A stretch of DNA of 64,000 bases from Micrococcus endophyticus (GTDB lineage Bacteria > Actinomycetota > Actinomycetes > Actinomycetales > Micrococcaceae). The stretch covers positions 248,001-312,000 of the forward strand of contig NZ_JACHMW010000001.1 in NCBI RefSeq assembly GCF_014205115.1. Direction: 5' to 3'. Position 1 is the stretch's first letter, and each line of letters opens with the position of its first letter. The translations under genes and the position numbers were made by a program. The notes beneath the pieces are model-generated. The model was given only the letters and a program-made list of their open reading frames with translations. It made no database searches and had not been told where the DNA came from. Of this stretch, positions 15,979 through 24,973 are shown piece by piece.

Positions 15979-16031
15979 CGTTGCAATGACTTGTAAGACA
16001 CTGAATTGAATTAAAGCCGGAGGGAAACGCA

Positions 16032-17231
16032 ATGTCCGGACCCAGGTCCTATTCTGATAAAACACGCATCGCCCTAGGAGCGGCTTCCGGAGGTATCTGC
16101 TATTTTCCGGGTTGTAATGAACGTGTCCTTGCGATAGTTGCGGATCCACTCAGGGGTATTCCAAACGAGCCTTCAATGAAAGCGCATATTGCTCATATCG
16201 CAGACGCACATGTAGGAAACCGTTATATTGTCTCCATGTCGGATGCCGAGAGGGCTCACTTCAACAACCTTATCCTTTTGTGTAAGCCGCACCATGATCT
16301 AGTTGACAAAGTGTCCCCTGAGAAGTATTCCATTGAAGATTTGACGAGATGGAAGAAAGTTCGAGAAAATATCTACTTTTCTTCTGCCGGAATTATTCCA
16401 TCAGGCGACTCTCAAGCCCAGATTCTAGAACGCGAGTCGCGGAATGCACTAGAATCTTTGGGTAATTTTAGCAGTGATGCATTAGATGATTTTATTGACG
16501 TGATGGGTAATTTCATTAGGTCACTCCCAGACGATCCGGACTTTGAGCGTGCCGCTGTTCGTGAAATTGCAGAGATGAAGTGGTCGCCCGATGCTGCCTG
16601 GTGGGCCCGGAAGCGGGACGCCGTCTTGTTCTTTATCCGCCAAAGTCGCGTTGTATCCACCGAGATTGAGTCAGTACTGTCGAAATTCTTTGCTTCAAAA
16701 GGATTTCCCAAGTCTGCGAACGCACTGGCCGCCAGTCCCTCGCTGGCACGTATCCTTGAATCGTATGGTCTATTTAGTGCATTCGAGGAGGAAATTGTCG
16801 AGTCGGTGCGCGCAGTGATTCAGAATAGGGTGGCGGCTCTTGCTCTTGCTCAACTCATTTTTGGTCAAGGAGCGTATATTGATACGAAATGGGACACCTC
16901 GTCCTTGACTGAGGGGCAAATCAGGGATGGCATGCTACCACGCCACCTCTTCGATGTAGTTCTCCCGGACCTAAGATTTAATTTCAGAGTCTATGCAACC
17001 CGTCGGACGCTGGACGTATACGGATTGGATAGAGGTTTCTACTTTCCTGAGGACCTCGGGGTAGCTCTCGTCGATCCGCCTGCCTGGTGGGTCTATTTGG
17101 TCCCTTCCGCGTGCTCGCAGCTGGTGTGGAGCAGGTGGCGTTTACGCAATAATGAAGGGGCGTACAAAGAAGTGTTGAATATTGTTTCGCGGTTGGATGC
17201 CACCAAGGGTTGGCAGGCGGGGGCGGCCTGA
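16032..17231 (+). CDS. HNH-type endonuclease-like protein, 399 aa, foreign composition
   Basis: The N-terminal about 95 residues have a zinc-bound HNH arrangement: Cys23-x4-Cys28 (CYFPGC), then KAHIAHIADAH (residues 50-60) and NNLILLCKPHHDLVDK with Cys84, His87 and His88. This layout is shared by many HNH proteins of phages and defence systems. The remaining 300 residues are of unknown fold, with W-rich stretches (WSPDAAWWARKRD, PPAWWVYLVP). Clearly AT-richer than the host genes and containing ATA and AGA codons, so horizontally acquired. It stands alone with its own promoter and a good Shine-Dalgarno. A single-protein defence effector is possible; cleavage activity is only inferred. Confidence 0.8.
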   Translation: MSGPRSYSDKTRIALGAASGGICYFPGCNERVLAIVADPLRGIPNEPSMKAHIAHIADAHVGNRYIVSMSDAERAHFNNLILLCKPHHDLVDKVSPEKYSIEDLTRWKKVRENIYFSSAGIIPSGDSQAQILERESRNALESLGNFSSDALDDFIDVMGNFIRSLPDDPDFERAAVREIAEMKWSPDAAWWARKRDAVLFFIRQSRVVSTEIESVLSKFFASKGFPKSANALAASPSLARILESYGLFSAFEEEIVESVRAVIQNRVAALALAQLIFGQGAYIDTKWDTSSLTEGQIRDGMLPRHLFDVVLPDLRFNFRVYATRRTLDVYGLDRGFYFPEDLGVALVDPPAWWVYLVPSACSQLVWSRWRLRNNEGAYKEVLNIVSRLDATKGWQAGAA

Positions 17232-18160
<929 letters not shown>

Positions 18161-18572
18161 CTAGAGCAGCGGCCAGGGCACGGCCGGCGTCCGGCCGCTC
18201 GGGGCCGGGAAGGCCCCGTCGTCGAGCAAGCCGGCGCAACGCTCCGCAAGGGCACCGATCTCCACGGGACTCAGCAGCTCCGCCAGCCCCCGCCCCAGCT
18301 CCCCGTCGAGCCCGTCGAGAACCCGGCCGACGCCGTCGCGGTCCTCCTCGCTCAACTCCTCACCGAGCCACCCCCACAGCACGGTGCGCAGCTTGTCCTC
18401 CACATGGAAGGTGAGCCCGTGGTCCACCCCATAACGGTGACCGCCGGGCATGGCGAGGATGTGGGCACCCTTGCGGTCGGCGATGTTGACGATCACGTCG
18501 AACACCGCCATGTGGCGCAGCGCAGGCATGTCCTCCCAGGCCAGGACCATCCAGTTCCCGTCCTCACCCTCC
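18161..18572 (-). pseudogene. truncated SCO1664-family copy (C-terminal half)
   Basis: Encodes about 129 residues closely similar to the C-terminal half of the intact protein at 22227-23009: LRHMAVFDVIVNIADRKGAH, HRYGVDHGLTFHVEDKLRTV and the end TPAVPWPL. Identity stops near 18572, where the glycerate kinase gene ends, and the N-terminal half is missing. Divergence from the intact copy is around 10-15% by eye, so it is not a very recent duplication and may come from a related strain. Confidence 0.85.
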
Positions 18573-19727
18573 TCAACGTGTGAGGTCAGCGGGGAAGCAG
18601 GCCATCACCAGCCGCCCGACGTCGCGGGCGGTCGCGGTCAGGTCCTCTGCCGTACGGCGGATCGCTGTCGCCAGGTCCTGGGGCCCGCGGCCAATGGGCA
18701 CGATCGCGGTGATGCCCTCGTCGTAGAGGGTGTCCGCGTCCTGTCCCACGGAGCCGGCGAGGACGATCACCGGGATCGCACGGCCGGCTGCGCGCACGGC
18801 CTGGGCCACCCCGATCGGCACTTTCCCGGCCAAGGACTGACCGTCGATGCGCCCCTCCCCGGTGATGACGAGGACAGCGGTCTTCACGAGGTCGTGGAAG
18901 CCCGCTGTCTCGAGGACGACGTCGATGCCCGGCTTCAAGGTGGCCCCGATGAAGGCGTGCAGGCCACCGGCGAGACCCCCCGCCGCTCCCGCACCGGGGA
19001 GCGCATCGATCGCGACCCCGAGGTCTCGCTCGATGATGCCCGCGAGATGGACCAGTCCGGTGTCCAGGCTCGCCACTGATGCAGGATCCGCCCCCTTCTG
19101 GGGGCCGAACACGTGGGCTGCACCCTGCGATCCCGTGAGGGGGTTGCTGATGTCGCACATCACCTCCACGTCGACGTCGCGGAGCCGGTCTCGTGCCGGG
19201 GCGGGGTCGATCCGCGCAATCCGGGTGAGGGTATCGCCGGTCGGGACGAACTCCTCACCCGCGGCGTCGAGGAACCGGACGCCGAGGGCCGCGGCAGCGC
19301 CCGTGCCGCCGTCCGTCGTGGCGCTCCCGCCGGCCCCGACGATGACTCTGCGCGCGCCAGCGGACACCGCGTCGAGGATCTGCTCGCCGACCCCGAACGT
19401 CGTTGCCCGTCCCGTGTCCTCGCGTCCAGAGGCGAGCGGCAGCCCGGCACATGAGGCGGTCTCCACCACCGCCACGTCCGGCTCGATCAGTCCATAGTGG
19501 ACGGGCACGCGTTCGCCGTAGAACACCCCGCAGACGGTTGCAGATCGCAAGGAGCCCCCTGCGGCAGTCACGAAGGCCTCGACGGTGCCCTCCCCGCCGT
19601 CGGCGATGGGCACCACGAGGACCTCGGCGTCGGTGACCGATGCGAGACCCGTCGCGATCGCGGAGCCCGCTTCCCGCGACGACAGGGCCCCCTTGAACGA
19701 GTCTGGGATGACGATGATGCGCTGCAC
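18573..19727 (-). CDS. glycerate kinase (GarK/GlxK family), 384 aa
   Basis: Phosphorylates D-glycerate to 2- (or 3-) phosphoglycerate. The start MQRIIVIPDSFKGALSSREA is the family signature, with PIADGGEGTVEAF, VGAGGSATTDGGTGAAAALG and ITGEGRIDGQSLAGKVP further on. Full length. It follows a GntP permease by 29 bp on the same strand, so the pair should import and phosphorylate a sugar acid, plausibly glycerate. The 3' end directly abuts the truncated SCO1664 fragment, marking a recombination joint. Confidence 0.93.
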   Translation of the reverse strand: MQRIIVIPDSFKGALSSREAGSAIATGLASVTDAEVLVVPIADGGEGTVEAFVTAAGGSLRSATVCGVFYGERVPVHYGLIEPDVAVVETASCAGLPLASGREDTGRATTFGVGEQILDAVSAGARRVIVGAGGSATTDGGTGAAAALGVRFLDAAGEEFVPTGDTLTRIARIDPAPARDRLRDVDVEVMCDISNPLTGSQGAAHVFGPQKGADPASVASLDTGLVHLAGIIERDLGVAIDALPGAGAAGGLAGGLHAFIGATLKPGIDVVLETAGFHDLVKTAVLVITGEGRIDGQSLAGKVPIGVAQAVRAAGRAIPVIVLAGSVGQDADTLYDEGITAIVPIGRGPQDLATAIRRTAEDLTATARDVGRLVMACFPADLTR

Positions 19728-19756
19728 GCGTGGATCTCCTGAGTCAGGTGACGGGG

Positions 19757-21160
19757 TCAGACGAGGACGAGGCCGAGGAGCCAGATGAACACGATGGAGG
19801 TGAGTCCCATCAGAAGCGTGACCATGGTCTGGGTGCGGTAGCCCTGCGAGGGCGTCATGCCGCTGAAGTTGGTGACCACCCAGAAGTACGAGTCGTTGGC
19901 GTGGGAGACGGTCATGGCGCCGGCCGCGATAGCCATGACCACGAGCGCGCTGGCCACCGGGGTCTCGAAGCCCAGTGCAGGCATCATCGGGAAGACCATG
20001 GCCGACGTGGTCGTGAGTGCCACGGTGGAGGAGCCCTGCGCGGTCTTCAGGACGGCGGAGACGAGGAAGGGGAAGAGCAGTCCGATGACCGACAACTGTG
20101 CAGCGTTGCTCTCGATGAAGGTGACGAGGTCGGTGGCGGCGATGACGCGCCCCAGCACACCGCCGGCCGCCGTGATGAACAGAATGGGGCCGACGACCCG
20201 GAGGGTCTCCTCTGTCAGGTCGTAGAACGTCTCGCCACGGCGCACGCTGAACAGCAGGCCGACTGCGCAGAGGGTTCCGACGGCGAGCGCGATCATCGGC
20301 GTGCCGAGGAATCGGGCGAAGTCACCCGCGGGTCCGGTCCACTTCAGGACGGATGCGAGCGAGCCGAGAGCCATGAGCAGGATGGGGGCGATGATGGGCG
20401 CGAAGGACGCAGCCGTCCCAGGCAGCCGCCCGTAGGACCGGCGAAGCGCGTCGTAGGCCGCCTCCAGCTCGTCCGCGTCCTCCGTGCCGGTCTCCTCAGG
20501 GGAGCTCACCCGCTTGCCGATGTAGAGGGCGTACAGGTACGCGACGAGGAGTGCGGGGATCGAGACGAGGACGCCGAGGCCGATCACCAACAGAAGGTGG
20601 TCACCGATGCCGAGGTTCTGGGCGGCTGCGATGGGCCCCGGGGTCGGCGGGATGAAGACGTGCGACGTGTACAGACCTGCCGCCAGGGCCACGGTCATCG
20701 CCACGGGTGACGCCCCGGTGCGCCGGGCCAGGGCCTTGCGGATGGGGTTGAGGATGACGAAGCCGGAGTCGCAGAACACGGGGATGGAGACCACCCAGCC
20801 CATGAGCTGCATGGCCAGGACGGGGTAGCGCTTGCCGACGACCCGCACGAGCGCATCGGCAATTCTGAAGGCACCACCGGTGCGCTCCAAGATGAGTCCG
20901 ATGAGCGTGCCCAGGATGATGACGATGCCGATCGACGTGAAGATCCCGGAGAATCCCTCGCCGATTACGTCGGTGATGCCCTTGACGGGCTCTTCCCCTT
21001 CGGTGCCGGTCGACTTCACCAGCGGGATCCCACCGATGATCCCCAAGGCGAAGGCGACGACCATGATCGAGAGGAAGGGGTGGATCTTCCATCTGGAGAT
21101 CATGACGATCATCAGGGCGACGGCGAGGATGAAGACGAGCAAGAACGGTATTCCAGTCAT
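19757..21160 (-). CDS. GntP-family gluconate/glycerate:H+ symporter, 467 aa
   Basis: Hydrophobic carrier with about 12-14 helices, family signatures FLSIMVVAFALGIIGGIPL, GTLIGLILERTGGAFRIAD, FCDSGFVILNPIRKALARRTG and HVFIPPTPGPIAAAQNLGI. GntP members move gluconate and related sugar acids; the glycerate kinase just downstream suggests glycerate. First gene of the two-gene operon. Confidence 0.93.
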   Translation of the reverse strand: MTGIPFLLVFILAVALMIVMISRWKIHPFLSIMVVAFALGIIGGIPLVKSTGTEGEEPVKGITDVIGEGFSGIFTSIGIVIILGTLIGLILERTGGAFRIADALVRVVGKRYPVLAMQLMGWVVSIPVFCDSGFVILNPIRKALARRTGASPVAMTVALAAGLYTSHVFIPPTPGPIAAAQNLGIGDHLLLVIGLGVLVSIPALLVAYLYALYIGKRVSSPEETGTEDADELEAAYDALRRSYGRLPGTAASFAPIIAPILLMALGSLASVLKWTGPAGDFARFLGTPMIALAVGTLCAVGLLFSVRRGETFYDLTEETLRVVGPILFITAAGGVLGRVIAATDLVTFIESNAAQLSVIGLLFPFLVSAVLKTAQGSSTVALTTTSAMVFPMMPALGFETPVASALVVMAIAAGAMTVSHANDSYFWVVTNFSGMTPSQGYRTQTMVTLLMGLTSIVFIWLLGLVLV

Positions 21161-21360
21161 CGGAAGTCCTTTGTGCGGCAGGGCATTCCAGCCAGACTAA
21201 GACCGATGGGACTTCAACGGGGATGTTGTGGCGAACAGGGTTCGGCCGTCTCGATGGCCCTCAAGACAACAGAACGGCCCGCGGGGGCCTGCGTCAGGAG
21301 AGCGGATGTGGACATCTTCGGGAAGCCCAAGGCGCTCCTGGGAGAGAAGGGGACGCCTGA

Positions 21361-21615
21361 GTGCGCCTCGTGTGGGACCGCTCCGCCCGGGAGGACTACA
21401 CGAACTGGCAGACCACGGACCGCATGGTCCTCACACGGATCAACACCCTCATCGATGCCGCCCTGCGTGATCCCTTCGAGGGGATCGGCAAGCCCGGGCA
21501 GCTGAAGTACGGTGCGGCCGGGGCATGGTCCCGGCGCATCACCGAGGAGCACAGGCTCGTCTACCTCGTCGACGGCGAGGACCTGATCATCCTCCAGGTG
21601 AGGTATCACTACTGA
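21361..21615 (+). CDS. Txe/YoeB-family toxin, 84 aa, apparently without antitoxin
   Basis: Ribosome-dependent mRNA interferase. Nearly superposable on E. coli YoeB in length and motifs: MRLVWDRSAREDYTNWQ, DPFEGIGKPGQLK, WSRRITEEHRLVY and the C-terminal RYHY. The catalytic Glu (FEG), Arg (SRR), His83 and Tyr84 are all present. The GTG start (21361) follows a TGA (21358-21360) of an upstream frame, as in yefM-yoeB operons, but I cannot find a YefM/Phd antitoxin in 21161-21360 in any frame. Its 3' end nearly touches the mug start. Confidence 0.9.
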   Translation: MRLVWDRSAREDYTNWQTTDRMVLTRINTLIDAALRDPFEGIGKPGQLKYGAAGAWSRRITEEHRLVYLVDGEDLIILQVRYHY

Positions 21616-21616
21616 C

Positions 21617-22183
21617 ATGCGCTTCACCCAGGCCGAGCTCCAGCAGTTCCGCGACCGCACCGTCCCCGACCTGCTGCCGGACCCGCTGCGGCTGCTGTTC
21701 ATCGGCATCAACCCCGGCCTGTGGACCGCCGCCACCGGTGCGCACTTCGCCCGCCGCGGCAACCGCTTCTACCCGGCCCTGCACCGCGCCGGGCTCACCC
21801 GGCACCTGATCGACGCCTCCGACGGCTACAAGGCCGAGGACCTCGCCGAGCTGCACGCCCGCGGCATCGGGATCTCCAACCTCGTCCCGCGGGCCTCCGC
21901 TCGCGCCGACGAGCTCACCGCGGAGGAGCTCGCCGCCGCCCCCGCCCGCCTGGACGCGCTCGTGGCGGCGCACGCGCCGGCCGTCGTCGCCGTGTTGGGG
22001 GTGACGGCCTACCGGCAGGCGTTCAGACGCCCGAAGGCGGCGCTGGGGGAGCAGGAGACGCCGTGGCCGGGCACGCGGCTGTTCGTGGCGCCGAACCCCA
22101 GCGGGCTCAACGCCCACGCCACCGTGGACTCGCTCGCAGCGGACTACCGTGCGGCCGGTGCCGCGGCGGGGCTCGTGGGCTGA
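21617..22183 (+). CDS. mug: mismatch-specific uracil/thymine DNA glycosylase (Mug family), 188 aa
   Basis: Removes uracil (and some etheno or thymine lesions) opposite guanine. Motif 1 GINPGLWTAATGAHFARRGN (residues 35-54) includes the catalytic Asn; motif 2 is APNPSGLNAHA near residues 158-168. Length is normal. It starts 1 nt after the YoeB stop, so the two are probably co-transcribed, which may be accidental. Confidence 0.92.
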   Translation: MRFTQAELQQFRDRTVPDLLPDPLRLLFIGINPGLWTAATGAHFARRGNRFYPALHRAGLTRHLIDASDGYKAEDLAELHARGIGISNLVPRASARADELTAEELAAAPARLDALVAAHAPAVVAVLGVTAYRQAFRRPKAALGEQETPWPGTRLFVAPNPSGLNAHATVDSLAADYRAAGAAAGLVG

Positions 22184-22226
22184 GTGCACCCGCCGTCCCT
22201 GCGGCCGCACTGACGCCTCGGGCCCG

Positions 22227-23009
22227 TCAGAACAGAGGCCAGGGGACGGCCGGGGTCAGCCCGCTCGGGGCAGGGAAGATCCCGTCGTCGAGCAACTGGG
22301 CACAGCGTTCGGCGAGGGCTTCGACTTCCTCGGCACTGAGCAGCTCCGCCAGCCCCCGCCCCAGCTCACGGTCGAGCCCCTCGAGAACCCGGGCGACGCC
22401 GTCGCGCTCCTCCTCGCTCAGCTCCTCACCGAGCCATCCCCACAGCACGGTCCGCAGCTTGTCCTCCACATGGAAGGTGAGCCCGTGGTCCACCCCGTAA
22501 CGGTGACCGCCGGGCATGGCGAGGATGTGGGCGCCCTTACGGTCGGCGTTGTTGACGATCACGTCGAACACCGCCATCCGGCGCAGCGCCGCCGAGTCCT
22601 CATGGGCCAGGACCAGCCGGTTCCCGTCCTCGTCCTCACCCTCCAGGATCGTGAGCCATCCCGATGCCGGCACCTCGTCCGCCGGGAACAGGTCCACGGC
22701 GTCCTGCTCGGGATCCTGCTCCTGCCAGAGCTGCACCATGCCGTCGCCGAAGGGGCCGTCGCGCAGCCACGTGCGCGGCACGATGTCCCACCCCAGCGCC
22801 TCGGACACCCGGTGCGCGGCCACCTCGCGGCGGGCCAGGGTCCCGGCGGGGAAGTCCCAGAGCGGGGCCTCGCCGGCCACCGGCTTGTAGACCACCGGGG
22901 TGTCACCGATCGCGCCGAGGAAGGTGGCGTTGGACGCCGTCGTGATGCGGCCGGTGAGCGTCAGCTCCCCGGACACCAGCTCGCCGGCGGGCACGTCCGC
23001 GGCGCTCAT
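22227..23009 (-). CDS. SCO1664-family protein (PI3/4-kinase-like fold), 260 aa
   Basis: Conserved actinobacterial family of unknown role with a kinase-like core: DTPVVYKPVAGEAPLWDFP (ATP-binding Lys region), MAVFDVIVNNADRKGAHIL (catalytic loop, Asn-Asn-Ala-Asp) and VDHGLTFH (metal-binding Asp). It overlaps the DUF3090 stop by 1 nt and forms a conserved trio with it and the phosphomutase-like gene. A truncated second copy lies at 18161-18572. Confidence 0.88.
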   Translation of the reverse strand: MSAADVPAGELVSGELTLTGRITTASNATFLGAIGDTPVVYKPVAGEAPLWDFPAGTLARREVAAHRVSEALGWDIVPRTWLRDGPFGDGMVQLWQEQDPEQDAVDLFPADEVPASGWLTILEGEDEDGNRLVLAHEDSAALRRMAVFDVIVNNADRKGAHILAMPGGHRYGVDHGLTFHVEDKLRTVLWGWLGEELSEEERDGVARVLEGLDRELGRGLAELLSAEEVEALAERCAQLLDDGIFPAPSGLTPAVPWPLF

Positions 23010-23551
23010 CAGGAGTCGGGGAGAGTGCAGTCGTGGCCGTCGGGGTCGATGGGCTGGCCGCAGTCCGAGCAGATCGGACGCCCGGCGTCCACGACCTCCC
23101 GGGTGCGCCGGGCGAACGCTCGGGCGGCACCGACGGGCATCCGCACGCGCACGGCCTCGGCGTCCGCCTCGAGCGCCGGGTCGGCGTCGTCGTCAGAGAG
23201 CGGGTGCGCGTCGATGAGCACCTGCGCGGTGGTGGGGTCCCAGCCCAGGCCGATGGCCCCCACCCGGAACCACTCCTGCACCGGGTCCAGCGCATCGTTG
23301 TCCACAAGTTCCACGGGCGTGCTGGCCGGGACGCTGTGCGGGTTGCCCTCCAACGCCATCAGGTCGTCGAGGATCTCGTCGAGCATCTCCGCCATCAGGG
23401 CCGACTGCTGCTTCTCCAAGGCCAGGCTCACCAGCCGGGGCCCGGTGCGCACCTGCAGGTAGAACGTGCGGGCTCCGGGACGGCCGAGCGTCCCGATCAC
23501 GACCCGATCCGGCCAGTCGAACTCATGGACATGGGTGGGCGACTCGGTCAT
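23009..23551 (-). CDS. DUF3090 family protein, 180 aa
   Basis: Recognised by FDWPDRVVIGTLGRPGARTF and FYLQVRTGPRLVSLALEKQQ near the start and the C-terminal zinc-knuckle-like CSDCGQPIDPDGHDC. Function unknown; the family co-occurs with SCO1664 and an MSMEG_4193-type phosphatase in Actinobacteria, often near mycothiol genes, which fits here. Coupled by overlap to the SCO1664 gene. Confidence 0.88.
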   Translation of the reverse strand: MTESPTHVHEFDWPDRVVIGTLGRPGARTFYLQVRTGPRLVSLALEKQQSALMAEMLDEILDDLMALEGNPHSVPASTPVELVDNDALDPVQEWFRVGAIGLGWDPTTAQVLIDAHPLSDDDADPALEADAEAVRVRMPVGAARAFARRTREVVDAGRPICSDCGQPIDPDGHDCTLPDS

Positions 23552-23567
23552 GCGTCGATCCTAGGCC

Positions 23568-24278
23568 TCAGCCGTTCGCCGAGTCTGCGACCGGGTCCGT
23601 GCCGGCTCCGCCGCCCACCGGGGCGTCGCCGGACGGGCCCGCCGTCGCGAGCCAGGCGAGGTCCCCGGCGTCGGTGTTCATCGCCCAGACCCGCGGGCGG
23701 CTCGGACCGTAGCTCAGGATGGACACGGAGGCCGGTCCCACGTCGAGCCGCTGGAACATGTCCAGGTGCATCCCGAGCGCGTCGGCGAGGATCGACTTGA
23801 TGACGTCCCCGTGGCTCACCGCCACCCACACCGCGCCGGGCCCGTGCTCGGCCTCGACGGCGGCGTCGTGCCGGCGGATCGCCGCCACCGCACGCGCCTG
23901 CATCCCCGCCATGGACTCCCCGCCGGGGAAGACGACGGCGGACGGCTGGGACTGGACCGTCGCCCACAGGGGCTCGGTGGACAGGTCGCTGAGCGCGCGT
24001 CCCTGCCACTGGCCGTAGTCGCACTCGGTGAGGTCGTCGTCGACCAGCGAGGACACCGTCCCCGGCTGGCGGTCGAGGAGGGCGCGGGCCGTCTGCGCGC
24101 ACCGCTCCAGGGGGCTGGCCACCACCGCGGTCACGGGCACGGCCGCGATCCGCTCGCCCGTGCGGGCCGCCTGGTCCCGTCCGAGGTCGTCCAAGGCGAC
24201 CCCGGGGGTCCGGCCCGCCAGCAGTCCGGTCGCGTTGGCCGTGGTGCGGCCGTGCCGCACGAGAAGTACCGTCGCCAT
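23568..24278 (-). CDS. histidine phosphatase, MSMEG_4193 (phosphoglycerate mutase-like), 236 aa
   Basis: Histidine phosphatase superfamily: catalytic LVRHGRTTAN at the N-terminus, SPLERCAQTA, the Glu in DDLTECDYGQWQG, and SHGDVIKSILADALGM with the second His. Known in Actinobacteria as MSMEG_4193, substrate undetermined. I chose ATG 24278 over the GTG three bases upstream because TAGGCT (24290-24285) lies 6 nt before the ATG. It heads the DUF3090-SCO1664 set; 16 bp separate it from the next gene. Confidence 0.88.
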   Translation of the reverse strand: MATVLLVRHGRTTANATGLLAGRTPGVALDDLGRDQAARTGERIAAVPVTAVVASPLERCAQTARALLDRQPGTVSSLVDDDLTECDYGQWQGRALSDLSTEPLWATVQSQPSAVVFPGGESMAGMQARAVAAIRRHDAAVEAEHGPGAVWVAVSHGDVIKSILADALGMHLDMFQRLDVGPASVSILSYGPSRPRVWAMNTDAGDLAWLATAGPSGDAPVGGGAGTDPVADSANG

Positions 24279-24351
24279 CACTCCAGCCTACTGACGGCGC
24301 CGGCCGTGGTGCCGCCCCTCGGCAGGATCGACCACATGCCAGGATGTCCGC

Positions 24352-24918
24352 ATGACCCTGGTCACCCCGACACTCGACACCGATCGGCTGCGCCTGCGGC
24401 CCTTCACCGATGCCGACGGTGACGCTCTGTTCGCGCTCATGACCGACGCCGAGGCGCTGCGCTACTGGGATTCTCCGCCCTGGAAGGACTGCAACTCCGT
24501 GGAGCGGTTCATGGCCGGCAACGTCCGGGCGGCGGAGGAGGGCACCGGAGCGCGCGTCGCCGTCGAGTGCCGATCCGACGGCGCGTTCCTCGGCTGGTGC
24601 ACGTTCAACAGCTGGGACCCGGACTTCCGCAGTGCCTCCCTCGGGTTCTGCTTCACCCGGGACTCCTGGGGACAGGGCTACGCCACGGAGGCCGCCCGCG
24701 CACTGCTGCAGTGGGCCTACAGCACGCTGGATCTGAACCGGGTCCAGGCCGAGTGCGACACCCGCAACCCCGCCAGCGCCCGCGTGCTCGAGAAGCTCGG
24801 TTTCCGCCTCGAAGGCACGCTCCGCGAGGACTGCATCGTGGACGGGGTCGTCTCCGACTCGTGGGTCTACGGCCTGCTCCGCCGCGACTGGCAGATGCAC
24901 GGCGCGTCGGCCGCCTGA
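24352..24918 (+). CDS. GNAT N-acetyltransferase (RimJ/RimL type), 188 aa
   Basis: GNAT fold with TDRLRLRPFTDADGDALF at the start, the acetyl-CoA loop RDSWGQGYATEAARALLQWA (V/I-x-x-Q/R-G-x-G/A) and the downstream NPASARVLEKLGFRLEGTLR typical of RimJ/L enzymes that acetylate ribosomal proteins, antibiotics or small amines. Target not predictable. CAGGAT lies 6 nt before the ATG, so it may be leaderless. Confidence 0.9.
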   Translation: MTLVTPTLDTDRLRLRPFTDADGDALFALMTDAEALRYWDSPPWKDCNSVERFMAGNVRAAEEGTGARVAVECRSDGAFLGWCTFNSWDPDFRSASLGFCFTRDSWGQGYATEAARALLQWAYSTLDLNRVQAECDTRNPASARVLEKLGFRLEGTLREDCIVDGVVSDSWVYGLLRRDWQMHGASAA

Positions 24919-24973
24919 CGCACCTCCGCCCGCACGCGCTCCACCCCGCACTTCCACGCAAAGGACCTCACCC

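Larger units (their letters stand above)
15653..16031. other. spacer between the IS3 copy and the HNH gene
   Basis: 379 bp without an intact gene. It contains a short relic of another transposase (15685-15835) and the promoter and leader of the HNH gene. Confidence 0.5.

Noticed and set aside
16970-16985. AGATTTAAT shared between the ychF end and the HNH gene as a possible att repeat
   Set aside because: Only 9 bp, AT-rich and inside a coding sequence; expected by chance.
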